Source of the DNA: Thunnus maccoyii
Taxonomy: Eukaryota > Chordata > Actinopteri > Scombriformes > Scombridae
Direction: 5' to 3'
DNA length: 64,000 nt
NCBI RefSeq assembly: GCF_910596095.1
Contig: NC_056552.1
Location: 15,635,111 to 15,699,110, forward strand
A model generated the notes under the pieces. That model did not search any database. It was not told where the DNA came from and saw only the letters and a program-made list of their open reading frames with translations. Both the position numbers and the translations under genes were made by a program. Numbering within the stretch: position 1 is the stretch's first letter; each line of letters opens with the position of its first letter. Below, piece after piece: positions 24,697-35,852 of this stretch.

Positions 24697-25550
24697 CCTA
24701 TCAACGACCTGATACTCAACACCTCTGAAACAAAGGAACTGATCATCAGCTTCAGGAAACAGAAAAAGGAACCTGCCCCCTCACACATCAGAGGAGACAA
24801 AGTGGAAAGAGTGACTAGCTTCAAATTCCGAGGCACACACATCTCCCACGACCTCACATAGACTATAAACACAACCTCTCTGGTGAAGAAGACACAGAAA
24901 CAGATCTACTTCCCAAGGACACTGAGGAGAGCTAACCTGTCCTTCTATCACTGCTCTGTTGAAAGCATACTAACTTATAGCATCTTGCACAGCTGCACTG
25001 TGTCTGACAAAAAAACTCTTCAGAGAGTCATCAAATCAGCACAGAAATCACCAGCACTCAGCTACCTTCACTTGAGGACATATCCAGAACCTGATGTCTA
25101 CATTGGGCCACAAGCATCGTCAAGGACTCATCTCACCCAGAAGACCACCTTTTCACTCTGCTGCCCTCTGGAGGGGGCTACAGGTCTACCAAGACCCACA
25201 ATTCCAGACTTCTAAAAAATGTTTACCTGTTTTTGCCATCAAAGAACTGAACTCTGTTGAATAACTCAGTGAAGGACTGTCTAATATCTCTCGGACTGGG
25301 TACAACAATAGAATATACTACTGAGCTGAACTCTGTCCATATTTCTGGAACTAAATGCAATATATAGACAATTTTATCAATCCACATTTTTAAAATATAT
25401 TCATACTTGTTTTTTTATAGTTATTTATGTGTGTAGTCTTAAATATGCAGTGCATATGTGTGTGTTGATCTGCTGAAGATTCTGCTGCTTGTGTTTTGTT
25501 TTTATATATATATTTTTTTACGTTGTACAGCTGTGCCATGACAATGAAGG

Positions 25551-25612
25551 CATTCTATTCTATTCTATTCTATTCTATTCTATTCTATTCTATTCTATTC
25601 TATTCTATTCTA
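25551..25612. repeat. (TATTC)n microsatellite at LINE 3' end
   Basis: About twelve TATTC units follow directly on the LINE 3' end, consistent with the tandem tail of an L2-group element that then expanded. Confidence 0.9.
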
Positions 25613-26469
25613 TAACTGAATCTAATTTGGATATCACTGTGAAAAAGATTTTAAAGGAAAGGTGTTTTCATGATTTGTCTTTCAATATCTTAGCCAAGAC
25701 ATGCTTGAAAAGGAGATATTTAATCTAAACCGGTTAAATTAAGGTTAAATAAAAATATACATACAGGAGTAAATCATGATTGTCTGATACTGATGCAGTC
25801 CATGTAACTGAAATATAATTGTCAATCTGTGACAGGTTGGGGTGGCTTGTAATGTTTAGTGTAAACTTTATTCAAATAGAGGGCTGGGGTCTGTTCTGTA
25901 TTCTTCTGTATGAAAGTGAGCAAGACAAGAATTTCTTGAATGAAAAAGAAAATTTCTCCAAATTATTAGAAAGTAAACTGTTCTCAATGACGTCATCATA
26001 GGAAATGATTTCTACGATGATTCACCGTCTGACAATAAAACACACAACCAGTTCAACTTGACAAAGTGACACTAGAGACGATAGTGATGGAAAATATCTC
26101 GACAAATACAAACAAGACAGGAACGCATCTGTTTTAACAATGTTTGGGATGACAGATTATCATGTAATCCTTGCTCAGAAATAAATATGCCATAGATTCC
26201 TGTTGACTATTTCATGATGCCTCAAAAAATAAAAACAAACCTGCCTTTTTTGTAAAATATATATTCATGATCTAACAGCACTATCAGCTATTTTGCAAAT
26301 TGCAGTGATTTCGATTTACCAATGTTTATCTACATAGAGATTTGCTTTATCTTTAAAATTGTATATTTGGAAACCAAACAAAGAAATAACCGAGGACTTA
26401 TCCGACTTATTACTTGCCATAGATGACCAGCATATAATATACAATACAATATACAATTAATCAGTAACT

Positions 26470-26726
26470 ATTTTCAGTTATTTTTCAAGCAAAAACTCTG
26501 GTTGCAGCTTCTTTAATGTGAGGATTTGCGGCTGTTTTACAGCAGTGTAAATAGAATATATTTGGGTTGTGGTCTGTTGGTCGGACAAAAGAAGACATTT
26601 GAAGACATCGTCTTGCATTATGGGAAATTTTTATGGATATTTTGTCCTTTTTTTTGCCATTTTATAGAGCAAATGAAAAATAATCTGCAGAATAATCAAT
26701 AATAATAATCATTAGTTGCAGCCCTA
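26470..26726. repeat. Dispersed repeat, GGGCTGCAACTAA type
   Basis: Contains GTGAGGATTTGCGGCTGTTTT, TTGGTCGGACAAAAGAAGAC, GCCATTTTATAGAGCAAATG, ATAATCTGCAGAATAATCAA and the terminal word ATTAGTTGCAGCCCTA. This is the best-preserved copy of this family in the window. I recognise the order as common in spiny-rayed fish genomes. It is noncoding. Confidence 0.65.
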
Positions 26727-28224
26727 GTGTACTTATTTTGTAACATGCCTTTAATGTAAAAGTATTTTAAAGTTGTTTTATGTCTTTATGTGAGGTTGGT
26801 TTGATGGCACACACACATACGTGTCATCACAATCACACATATGTCTTGTTTGGCCCAGCCTTTGCTCTCATAATCCACTCAGTGTAATCTCTATGGTGTG
26901 CACTTTTAGCGGACACACCACACACACACACACACATAACCGATAGAATGGCACAACATCGAACACCTTTCTTCTGCAACTTTCTGCATCATCCTCAGTT
27001 AATGTTGAAGTTGATGAAGAAAGGACAAGCAGAATCTTAAGCCTTTTACAAAAGGGAGGAGAAAAAAAAGATAATAAAATTGTTACTAGTTCACATTGCA
27101 TAGCCCAGCGGATTATGCTTCTTATGCAAACAGATTTTTGATGAATTTACATAACAGGGAAGCAGGCAGAGGGGAAAAGGTCAGAGCAGATGATACACAC
27201 CATACCATCAAGACCCGGGCGCTGAAGTGTTTCAGCTCAGCCAGTTAATTCAGACTCAACATTTACATCCTTGTTTCAGGAAGTATAGATTGACCCAACA
27301 GAGGACATAATCCTGGACATTGTCAGCAGGTCATTGCATAGAAGATATAATCCTTTTTTTTCACGAAAATGTAACCAATACTCATGCAGATTATCACACA
27401 CTGGGATATTAGCTGTAATCGGCCTGTGACTTTTTAATACATCAAAAATCTGTTTTATTGCCATGTCTTTGAAAACAATAGGGGCCAAAGCAAAGGACAC
27501 TTTTGTAGTGTCACTTTCATCTGTTTTGCTATTTGGAGTGCTCAATTTTAATTGTCAATATTAATTTAACGTTAATAATTTGCATAAGCACACTCTTGCT
27601 TTTCCCAGTAGGTGTCATTCAGTCGTCCCTATAAGAATTAATAAGTGTCCTGATCCAGAAACATTTAACAAGATACAACTGTTAACAGAAATAACAGCTG
27701 ATGCAAGAAACACATCTGTTTTATGGGTATTTGTCCAAAGACATGTTTGCATTTCTGCTGCACATGTTCCTCTACAAAAAGATACATTAAGTGGAATTTT
27801 TATCATGACTATAAAGACATAAGACTATATATTAACTGTGCTGGAACCTTTTATCATCATTAGGAAACTGTACTTCTGAAGTAGAATATCTGACATTTGA
27901 GGAATTGTGAAAGTAAAACATGTCATACTATTATGGTTGGTCATGTTATTAGATAACTTTGGGGCATTTTTGCATTTATTAGATAGTTGTCAGGTGATGC
28001 AGAAAGTGAGAAAAGATCGGGGGAAGCAGAGACATGACAAAATGCAACACAATATTGACTTGGTGTAAAAACCTGGTGGACATATTCAACTGGATTTTAA
28101 AAATACTGATTAATGACACTCATTCTGTAAGATGTTGTGCTTTTTAGTGCTAAAACAAAGAGCTGAGGGACAGAAAAGTAACTGTCATCTATTTTAATAA
28201 TTAGTTATTCAAGGAATCCGTTAA

Positions 28225-28425
28225 GCAAAAGGTTCCAGCTTCTCAAATGTACAGATTTTGCTTCTTTTCCCTGTTTTTATATCAATGCAACTCAAATTTC
28301 TTTGGGTTTTTCAATTGTAAGTCGGTCAAAAAATCTATTTGAAGCAGTCATCTAAGTTTCTAAGAATGTGATGGATTTTTGACAGATTAATTGATGAAGA
28401 AAATTGTTGAAGTTGCAGGTGTACA
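28225..28425. repeat. Dispersed repeat, GGGCTGCAACTAA type (degraded)
   Basis: Shares with the 26.5 kb copy the order GGTTCCAGCTTCTCAAATGT, TTCTTTGGGTTTTTCAAT, GTCGGTCAAAAAATCTATTTG and GACAGATTAATTGATGAAGA. Confidence 0.5.
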
Positions 28426-28853
28426 GCTTTTTATACTGTAATTAAAGGGCTGGACTTTCTGCAGTCAACAGGACAAGTAGTTAATTCACAATAAACAAAA
28501 GAACAGAAACTTTAAACAAGCAATTCTACCCCGCAACCTGTAAACCAATAGCATCCTATTTCTGTCAGGTTCAGATGGCAGTATAATTTACAATATGATG
28601 TCAACACTCACCCTGCTGTCCTCCAGTCACACCACTGACTCCTCCCCGCAAGCAAACAACCCTGGATGCAGCCGCTCCTCCCCTCATACAACCTCTGAGC
28701 ATCCCGCCCGGCTGGGCACACAGGGTCGCCACACGCTGAGTTGCACGCTGCTGTCCAGACTGAGGAGGGACAAAACTCATAGAGAGGAGAAACAGAGGGA
28801 AGAAGAGCTTTTTGCACTGCAAGGTCAGCACGTCTCTGCTTCAGAGGTCGTGT

Positions 28854-30948
28854 ATGATGCTATTGGTTGATGACCAGAAATCACCAAACGAAGGTGAGAG
28901 CAAACCCCACTTTGTGCTTTTACAATTCTTAATTTAGATAATTCACATAAGAAAATTATGTGAATTACGTGTTCTGTATTTTGCAGATCGCTGATCAGTT
29001 TAAATTAGTGGAGAAAAGAGTCTTTTTGGAAAAAAAAATGTTTTAGACTTACAGTTGTTTAATGTAATTGAACTAGTTTGTATTTCTAACTGTGCTTCTT
29101 ATAAGTATCATAGTGTCAATTTTCTCCTGAATGCTTCTACAATTTTGAGAAATGTTTTCATAATGTCAGAAAATCAACACACACACACACTGGACATAGT
29201 GTTCAACCCCTCAGAGGGAACACAGACGACTCAATCTGTCATAATCCCAATTTTCTGGCTCTGACAAACACCGCCCAGCTCTGTATGGTGTGTTGGAAAT
29301 GATAAAACTGATGAATTCTTAATACCAAACTCTGTTATTTCCTCTTACAGAAATGAGTTTTGGGGCAGCGTGCATTTTCTTGCGGGGAGGGAAAAACATC
29401 GTAAGTACAGCTTTGGTGGCCTTTTCTCATTTTTGATGGGTTTGTGTTGATGTTTGCAAACAGATATGAAGGGCTGATTGGATTATAACCCCGCAGGTAG
29501 CAGAATAAAATGAGATACACCACAGAGTGAATGATGCACTGTAGACAAATCTCTCTCTGTGCCTCCAGTTTACTATTGTAATTTTACTATTACATTTTTT
29601 ACTTGATTGATAGATGAGTTGGTGGCGATTTTTTATATTTTATATTATATGAAAAGCACTACTTTATGTTTTTCATGTTTTTTCCAGCTGCTGTTTTTTT
29701 ATGATAGCATTGTATTACAGGGCACAATGTGTATTATGAATTTCCATACTACACTGGAGCTGACAAATAGTTTTTTTCTCTTTTGTGCAGTCAAGAGAAC
29801 TGGCGGATGATGAGATTGACGGTAAGTTAATTGCTTACCTACCTAAACAATCTTACACTTCGTCCATTTTATGCACTTGTCCATTCAGCACTAATGTTTC
29901 ATTTTTAATCCGAATCTTTATATTTTGCATTTTGCCACACAACCTTTATACTGACTGTAGCACCTGACTGTGTGGTCTGCTGTACACTTCTGCAGAGCTA
30001 CGTGATGCCTTCAATGAGTTCGACAAAGACAAGGATGGGCTGATCAGCTGTAAGGATCTGGGGAACCTGATGAGGACAATGGGTTACATGCCCACTGAGA
30101 TGGAGCTGATTGAGCTGAGCCAAAACATCAACATGAACCGTGAGTCCTCACTTAACAAAATATATAAAAAGAGTGTTGTTGTTGATTTTTTTTATTCTAA
30201 CACAGAATGGAATTAATGAAACCCTGAAATCCCACAAACATGAAACTGGGATACACAGGCAGATGATACAGAGTGAGCACTAACAAAGAATGATGGATGT
30301 TTCTCATTTTCTGTGTCTTTTCTTCTCATTTTTCCTTCCAGTTGGTGGCAGAGTCGACTTTGAGGACTTTGTGGAACTGATGGCCCCGAAGCTTCTGGCA
30401 GAAACAGCTGGGATGATTGGCGTGAAGGAGCTCAAAGATGCCTTTAAAGAGGTGAGAGTCAAACATTCAGAAACTAGGATCTTTTTGAAGAAAATGAAGC
30501 AGCTTTCCAGTCAATGTCAGATTTTACTGACTAGTCCCCCACTCACTATAAAGATAAACAACTTGTTGATTTTTATTTCTCTGGTTAGTTCGACATGGAT
30601 GGAGATGGAGAAATCACAACAGAGGAGCTGCGTTCAGCCATGACCAAGTTAATGGGAGAGCACATGAGCCGAAGAGAAATAGACACCATCGTGAAAGAAG
30701 CAGATGACAACGGTGATGGCACAGTAGACTTCGAAGGTACAAATTGTCTTTCAGCTACAGTGACATAAAGTGCTGCAGGTGAAATTGTCTAATTTATAGA
30801 GTTTATGTATCACTTATTGTGATATTCATCAAGTTTAGAACAACTATGATTACAATGATGTTGTTCATACTTTTCACACTGCACAGTTAACTGATTCAAC
30901 TCTTTTTTCTGCTCTGCAGAATTTGTCAGAATGATGTCTCATCAATGA
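28854..30948 (+). CDS. cabp5: Calcium-binding protein of the CaBP family (CaBP5-like)
   Basis: Calmodulin-like neuronal calcium sensor of the CaBP group, which modulates voltage-gated calcium channels; CaBP5 is mainly retinal in mammals. Exons: 29353-29400 (first certain coding part), 29791-29821, 29996-30139, 30342-30451, 30589-30736, 30920-30948. From ATG 29353 the protein has 169 residues (human CABP5 has 173) and starts [13 protein letters not shown], like the GPACIFLR motif of CaBPs. EF-hands 1 ([12 protein letters not shown]), 3 ([12 protein letters not shown]) and 4 ([12 protein letters not shown]) look functional; EF2 ([12 protein letters not shown]) is degenerate, as is typical of CaBPs. 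[12 protein letters not shown] and [11 protein letters not shown] favour CaBP5 over CaBP1 or CaBP2. An upstream exon ending at 28893 (donor AAG|GTGAGA) is in frame with the 29351 acceptor and would add [14 protein letters not shown] when started at 28854. I gave the longer span, but the start is not settled. Confidence 0.85.
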
Positions 30949-31102
30949 CGGTCCAGCGGTCCAGGAGAAGTTTGATGGAGAAAGTACCTTTTCACCCCAA
31001 CAGACATGCAATAATATTAATGCGGTCTTCCTCAAAAGCCCTTTCAACAGATTCACTTGTATATATTTAGCATATACATGTAATATTTTAAAAAAAGATT
31101 AA

Positions 31103-31108
31103 AATAAA
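31103..31108 (+). terminator. Polyadenylation signal of the cabp5-like gene
   Basis: AATAAA lies 155 nt after the stop codon, followed by a GT-rich stretch. Confidence 0.55.
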
Positions 31109-31119
31109 GTGCTGCAAAG

Positions 31120-34100
31120 AAGAGTCAAGCAATATAAAGTCATTCTCAAAGAGAATTTTACTGCTATGCAAAGATTAAAAATCTTATAATTTTTGATGTA
31201 AGAAAAAGGTTTGTAAACAACTGGAATTATATTGTTTTGTTTGATGATTCGTGTGTAATGTATATACAGGAAGTCATTTGGGATTGTTTTGTTTTTGAGA
31301 TGTATGAATTGCTAATGGAATATATTTATTCCTAGTTGAATTAATCTGACAGTATTGTATCATTCTTATCACAAATGCAAAATTGGATGTAGAGCTATGA
31401 AGCATTTCCTAAAACAGTGACTGTGCACATGTACAGCGCATATACAGTATTTAGCCTGGATTTGCTGTAATATGTTATTCACTGGATCGCATCATTCATT
31501 TATGGATGAAATTCAACATGTTAAATCCTGGTAACCGCCTATCTTTGGCAAAGAGCAAAATAAAAAATATATAAATATGTGTTGGCACAGGAGTTTGTTT
31601 TAATAAATGCCAGATGTCATGTGTGACACCTGAGAAGAAACCAAGGACACTGTTTATCATTCAAAAATTGGTCAGCGTGAATTGGACTTTTGGCTTTGTC
31701 ACATATGAGATGTAAGACTATGAGGCTGCTTTGTAATTTGGCAAATTCAACAGAAAGTAAAACGACTTAACAATTTACTTATGATACAAAATCTGCAGCA
31801 GCACATTTTAATTCAAACCAGAAGTCTTTCTGCTTAAAGAGGTAAACTTATCCAAGTAAAATGCATTTCTCTTTTCAAATGTGGAAGACATTTTCAGCAT
31901 GACTTCCCTAATAAACCAACTGGCATAATAATACACAACTTGACTGTTGTATAATAACTCAACGCAATGACCTATGCATTTCATCTCTCAAAGAAGGGAT
32001 TTATGAACCCGAAACATTCTGCTGCATCGTGAGTATAAATGTCGATGATTGAGTAACTTCTCTGCCCTGGCTTTTCGAAGGTTACATCAGGATAAAGAGA
32101 TTGTGTGACCAAAAAAAGGACCAATGATTTGATAAAACATCATGTCAAAATTCTGACATCACAACTCATGCTTAACAGATTTCTACGTATTAAATGTAAA
32201 AAAAAAAAAAGGGGGGGGGGGGGGGGGGGGGTAAAAAGATGTGCTTGTCCCAGAAATCTGCCTTTTAGAGAGCATGGTCTGAGCTGTTTGTTGAAATTTT
32301 GAACTTCTCTGTACAAGGTGTAAAATGTCAGGAGGATTTTAAGAAAATTAGCAGCTTATAAAAAATACGTGACCAGAAACAATCAAAATAATCAGTTAGT
32401 CCTGGTTGTTCATTTCCAGATCTGGAAAAGCAGCTTCTGCAAGTTTTTCTAGTCAACACAACAATTGAAAAAACAAGTTTATGTCAAATTTGCACCAGAA
32501 TTTCTCTTCCCACCCTGAAATTTGTCTTCATCTCCAACACTGTGTCGAGCTGATCCAGAGCCAGTAAACAGCTGAGATTAAATACCTGTTTGGATGAGGG
32601 AATTTAAGGATGAGGAAAGGAACACGGTGGTGCGTCCTAACAGTTGGGGCACATCAGCCAGACAGATGTTGTTGCATGACAAACCGGGCAGAACTTCAAG
32701 CGGACGGACAGATGGGGCACAAGGGCTTATAGTACCAATTAACAAAAGTGAAGCCATTCTCTCTCTGAACACACAGACCTAATTACTCAAAGCACATCTG
32801 TCAATGGCACTCCGCAGATTGGATACAACTGTTGCTACAAGGGGTGATAGCTGTGCCAATATGTTTAATGGATACATTTTCTGTTTTTATATGTTGTAAA
32901 TAACTGCTCTTTTGTCTGGGCAGACAGAAAACAAGAGATGAAAGAGTCATTGATGTTGTTTCTTTGCTCTCATTGCCACATGTTATATATAATGTAAGTG
33001 TTATTGGGGTGGGCAGGGGTCACATTTAAACTCAGGGGTGTTGTACAGAGAAGTTGATGAAGCTAAAGCAAGAAGCAGATGATGTAATGCTTGTGGCCTG
33101 GCCTTTGCCCTGATCCTTTCCTGATCCCTCCAACATCCAGCATCGACCTTTATTGCATTAATCCAGAATAATCTCTCTCTCGGTCGCTCTCTGACTCAAT
33201 TCCGAGGTAGCCACTCGGCCCAGCAGCTTGCTCAGAATGAGAGATGCGGTTTTAACACTTTTTTTTGCAATCATCCCCCACCATTGATAACCCACCACTC
33301 TGTTTTTTTCTTCTTCTTTTGTTTGTTTTTGTGTGCGGATTTCATTTATTTATTCCACAAGTCCCAGTAATCCTTCTGAGAAGTGGTGGATGCAAAACCG
33401 GGTATCTTCTGTTGAACCACCTGCCCTGCAGGAATAAATACAGCTTATCAAAGTCATTTTGTCTTTTCCTGTTCACATTAATCTCTGTATTTGTTTTATA
33501 ACATTACATGTGAACAGTGTTATGTAACACCAACAGCTACAGTAATGTTTGCTACCCATTTAAAATGTTTTTTTCTGCTAATTCAGCTTAATACAAAAAC
33601 TTGTGTCATGTGATTTTTGTCCTGGCACTGTGGGATGCTCGAGTTTTTGTTTTTAAATTATGAGACTACTGACACAATGTTCATCTAAGTTATCAGAAGT
33701 GTAAATGAAAGGACTAATCATCTGTTTGAAAGGATTACGGCAATTTTTGATGTATTAGTAACAGTCCAATTACAATTTTAAAAAACCATAATCTAAGAAT
33801 TTAACTTAATGGAGAATTAAAGTTTATTAATTTGCTCCTGCAAAACATGATTTAAGTGTCAATAGGCAACAGGAAGTGATGGGAATAAGAATTTAGTGTC
33901 ATTACAGATCACAAAAAAGAGGAGCCTGATCAGAATCAGGGCTCTATATCAAACTACATTGAAACCATTTGGGAAAGTGTGTTTTCTTTCTTTGCATATC
34001 TTGTTTATTTGTGATACTGTCCAGTCATGGTTTTGCAGATAAATAGAAAGTAGTATTGTATCTCAGAATGTCATGCATCACAAGTTAGGTGAAGTATATC

Positions 34101-34590
34101 ACTGTGTCATAAAGACGTGCCAATATTTAGCAGTTTCACTAACATGTAATATTTCAGTTGAGACTTGAGACTAATTGCATTTTAATGGGGTTTTATGTTT
34201 CCATCCAGTCAAGAATAAAAATGACACAGAACATTTGTAGCTTTTGGCTGGAAAAGAAAAAAAAATTATTGTAAAAACCACAAAATATTAGAAATGAGCA
34301 GCTTTTTTGATGTAAAAAAATATGGGTGAGGAGGATGAATAACTGGTTTCTATGGTAACCCTGGAATCACTTTTGCCATGGGAACAGTCTCATTATCGTA
34401 CATACAGATATTTTTTAATCAAAGTTGTTTGTTTGTGCATTAATTGTTGTTGTTGTTTTTTTTTGTTTTTTTTTACAGCAGTCTTGTAATCTGCAGATTT
34501 AAATGAGTCCTTTTAAAATGTTAGTTAAATGTTAAAATGTTAAATGTTAGGTAGATTTTAGTTACATCTGGTGTTTCCGCTAATGATAAT
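31120..34590. other. Intergenic spacer between cabp5 and nif3l1
   Basis: No exon is recognisable on either strand. It holds an A-run plus G-run (32198-32231) and otherwise unique-looking AT-rich sequence. A part of the left end may belong to a longer cabp5 3' UTR (a further AATAAA occurs near 31558). Confidence 0.55.
32198..32231. repeat. Poly-A followed by a 21-base poly-G run
   Basis: A run of 13 A is followed directly by 21 consecutive G (32211-32231). Runs of this length are slippage-prone and the exact count may include sequencing error. Confidence 0.85.
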
Positions 34591-34599
34591 GTTACCATA

Positions 34600-34676
34600 G
34601 TGACATTTCAACTGTCCAATCAAAAGCGTGGGATTGAGAGACGGAAGACGGAAGGGGATTTTTTACAAGTTCTCCA
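34600..34676 (+). other. nif3l1: Probable noncoding first exon of nif3l1
   Basis: A donor, TCTCCA followed by GTAAGT, has its exon edge at 34676, in a locally CpG-containing segment (GACGGAAGACGGAAGG, ETS-like). The next acceptor in sense is at 35841-35842, before the first coding exon. The 5' edge is a guess. Downstream in the intron, 34838-34875 carries several GCTAACGTTAGC-type palindromic words. Confidence 0.45.
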
Positions 34677-35315
34677 GTAAGTGCAATTCATTCTGTCACA
34701 CCGGGAGAAATGTGCTCTGAAACATAGCTTTCTCTTAAGTGCAAGGCAAGCGAAAGTATGATAAGTTCACTCATGCAGCTGTTATGATGTTTACAACGTG
34801 TTTTTTAAATGGAGCAGTGTCGGTTTAGTGTGTAGCTAATGTTAGCTACAGCTAACGTTAGCTCTGCTGTTAGCTGCGTGTTGCCTGCAGTCAGTGCTTC
34901 AACTCTAGTAGGTCATGTTGAACTATAAATAAGGTTTCAAATTACGGCTCAGAACTTCTTTCAGGGTTTCAGGGCGTCCAGTTTGGAAAATTCACCAAAC
35001 CTGAATCAGTTTAAAGGAGACAATTTTTCACCAGTTGGTTTTAATGTTCTGTCTGAGTAGTGATGAAAAGCTTTTTGGAAATATTGATAGTCTGCACTCC
35101 TTCTTTAAGGAACAGGTTGCACAATTTACAGATTTATTTAATTATTTTTATTACTGTGTAATCTGTAAAATGCTAACAAAAAACTGTGAATGCATTTTGA
35201 CAATTTCCAAAAACTCCAATGTGACATCTTCAAATTGCTTCTTTTGTCCAACCAAAACACAAAACAGCAAAACAAAGTCTCACATTTTAGAAGCTAAAAT
35301 CTGTGAAGTTTTAGG

Positions 35316-35650
35316 GCTACAACTGATTAATTGATCATTTTTATTATTGATTAATCTTCAGATTATTTTCTTGATTAATTGATCAGTTGTTTGGTCTATA
35401 AAACAGCAGAAAACATTGAAAAATGGCCAGCAATGTCATTAAATGTCTTGTTTTGTGAATAACTGAACCGAAATTTACTATATTAAATTATCATATGTTA
35501 AATTAGCCACAATGTAAGACAAGAAAATACAGCAAATTCTCCCATTTGAGAGACTGCAACCATCAATTGTTTAGCTTTTTTGCTTGAAAACTGACAAAAC
35601 AAAATGGTGAATTGATCAAAATAGTTAATTTTCTGCCGTTGCAGCTCTTA
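35316..35650. repeat. Dispersed repeat, GGGCTGCAACTAA type, in nif3l1 intron 1
   Basis: Begins with TTTTAGGGCTACAACTGATTA, continues with GATTAATCTTCAGATTATT, TTGGTCTATAAAACAGCAG and TTTGAGAGACTGCAACCAT, and ends with AGTTAATTTTCTGCCGTTGCAGCTC. The two ends are imperfect inverted repeats of each other (AGGGCTGCAACT-type), which suggests a non-autonomous DNA element. Confidence 0.6.
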
Positions 35651-35852
35651 TATTTATGCTTTAATGATTCAATTACCAGATTTTTGTGTGATTACATTTC
35701 TGACTAACTGATTAATGTTTCAATACCAGTTGCACATAAATGAGACATGAATCTGACACTCATGTAGAATGATGACCTCTGGATGATGTATTATTCAGTA
35801 CACTTGTCCTCTTCAGTAATTCTTTTTCTTTTGTGCACGCAGGTCTCCACTG

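Larger units (their letters stand above)
24165..25612 (+). mobile_element. Degraded LINE (L2/Maui-like) 3' part, interrupted by another insertion
   Basis: The frame from about 24697 encodes NDLILNTSETKELIISFRKQ and further on FKFRGTHISHDLT, TTSLVKKTQKQIYF and VESILTYSILHSC. This is the order seen in the C-terminal part of the reverse-transcriptase ORF of fish LINEs of the L2/CR1 group. An in-frame stop at about 24859 and other lesions show that it is dead. The 3' end carries GTGCCATGACAATGAAGGC followed by a (TATTC)n tail, as expected for this LINE group. The element is split by 24181-24696, annotated separately. Confidence 0.7.
25613..28590. other. Intergenic spacer
   Basis: AT-rich DNA with no recognisable exon. 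A short (CA)n run lies near 26918-26937, and repeat copies are at 26470-26726 and 28225-28425. Confidence 0.6.

Noticed and set aside
24883-25215. Open frame of 110 codons treated as a possible host gene
   Set aside because: It is the decayed C-terminal part of a LINE reverse-transcriptase ORF, with an in-frame stop just upstream.
28595-28870. Plus-strand frame of 91 codons upstream of the CaBP gene
   Set aside because: It ends before the splice donor at 28893 and has no similarity; the region is better read as 5' UTR.
32105-32302. Short frame running through poly-A and poly-G
   Set aside because: The codons come from homopolymers; there is no conserved protein.
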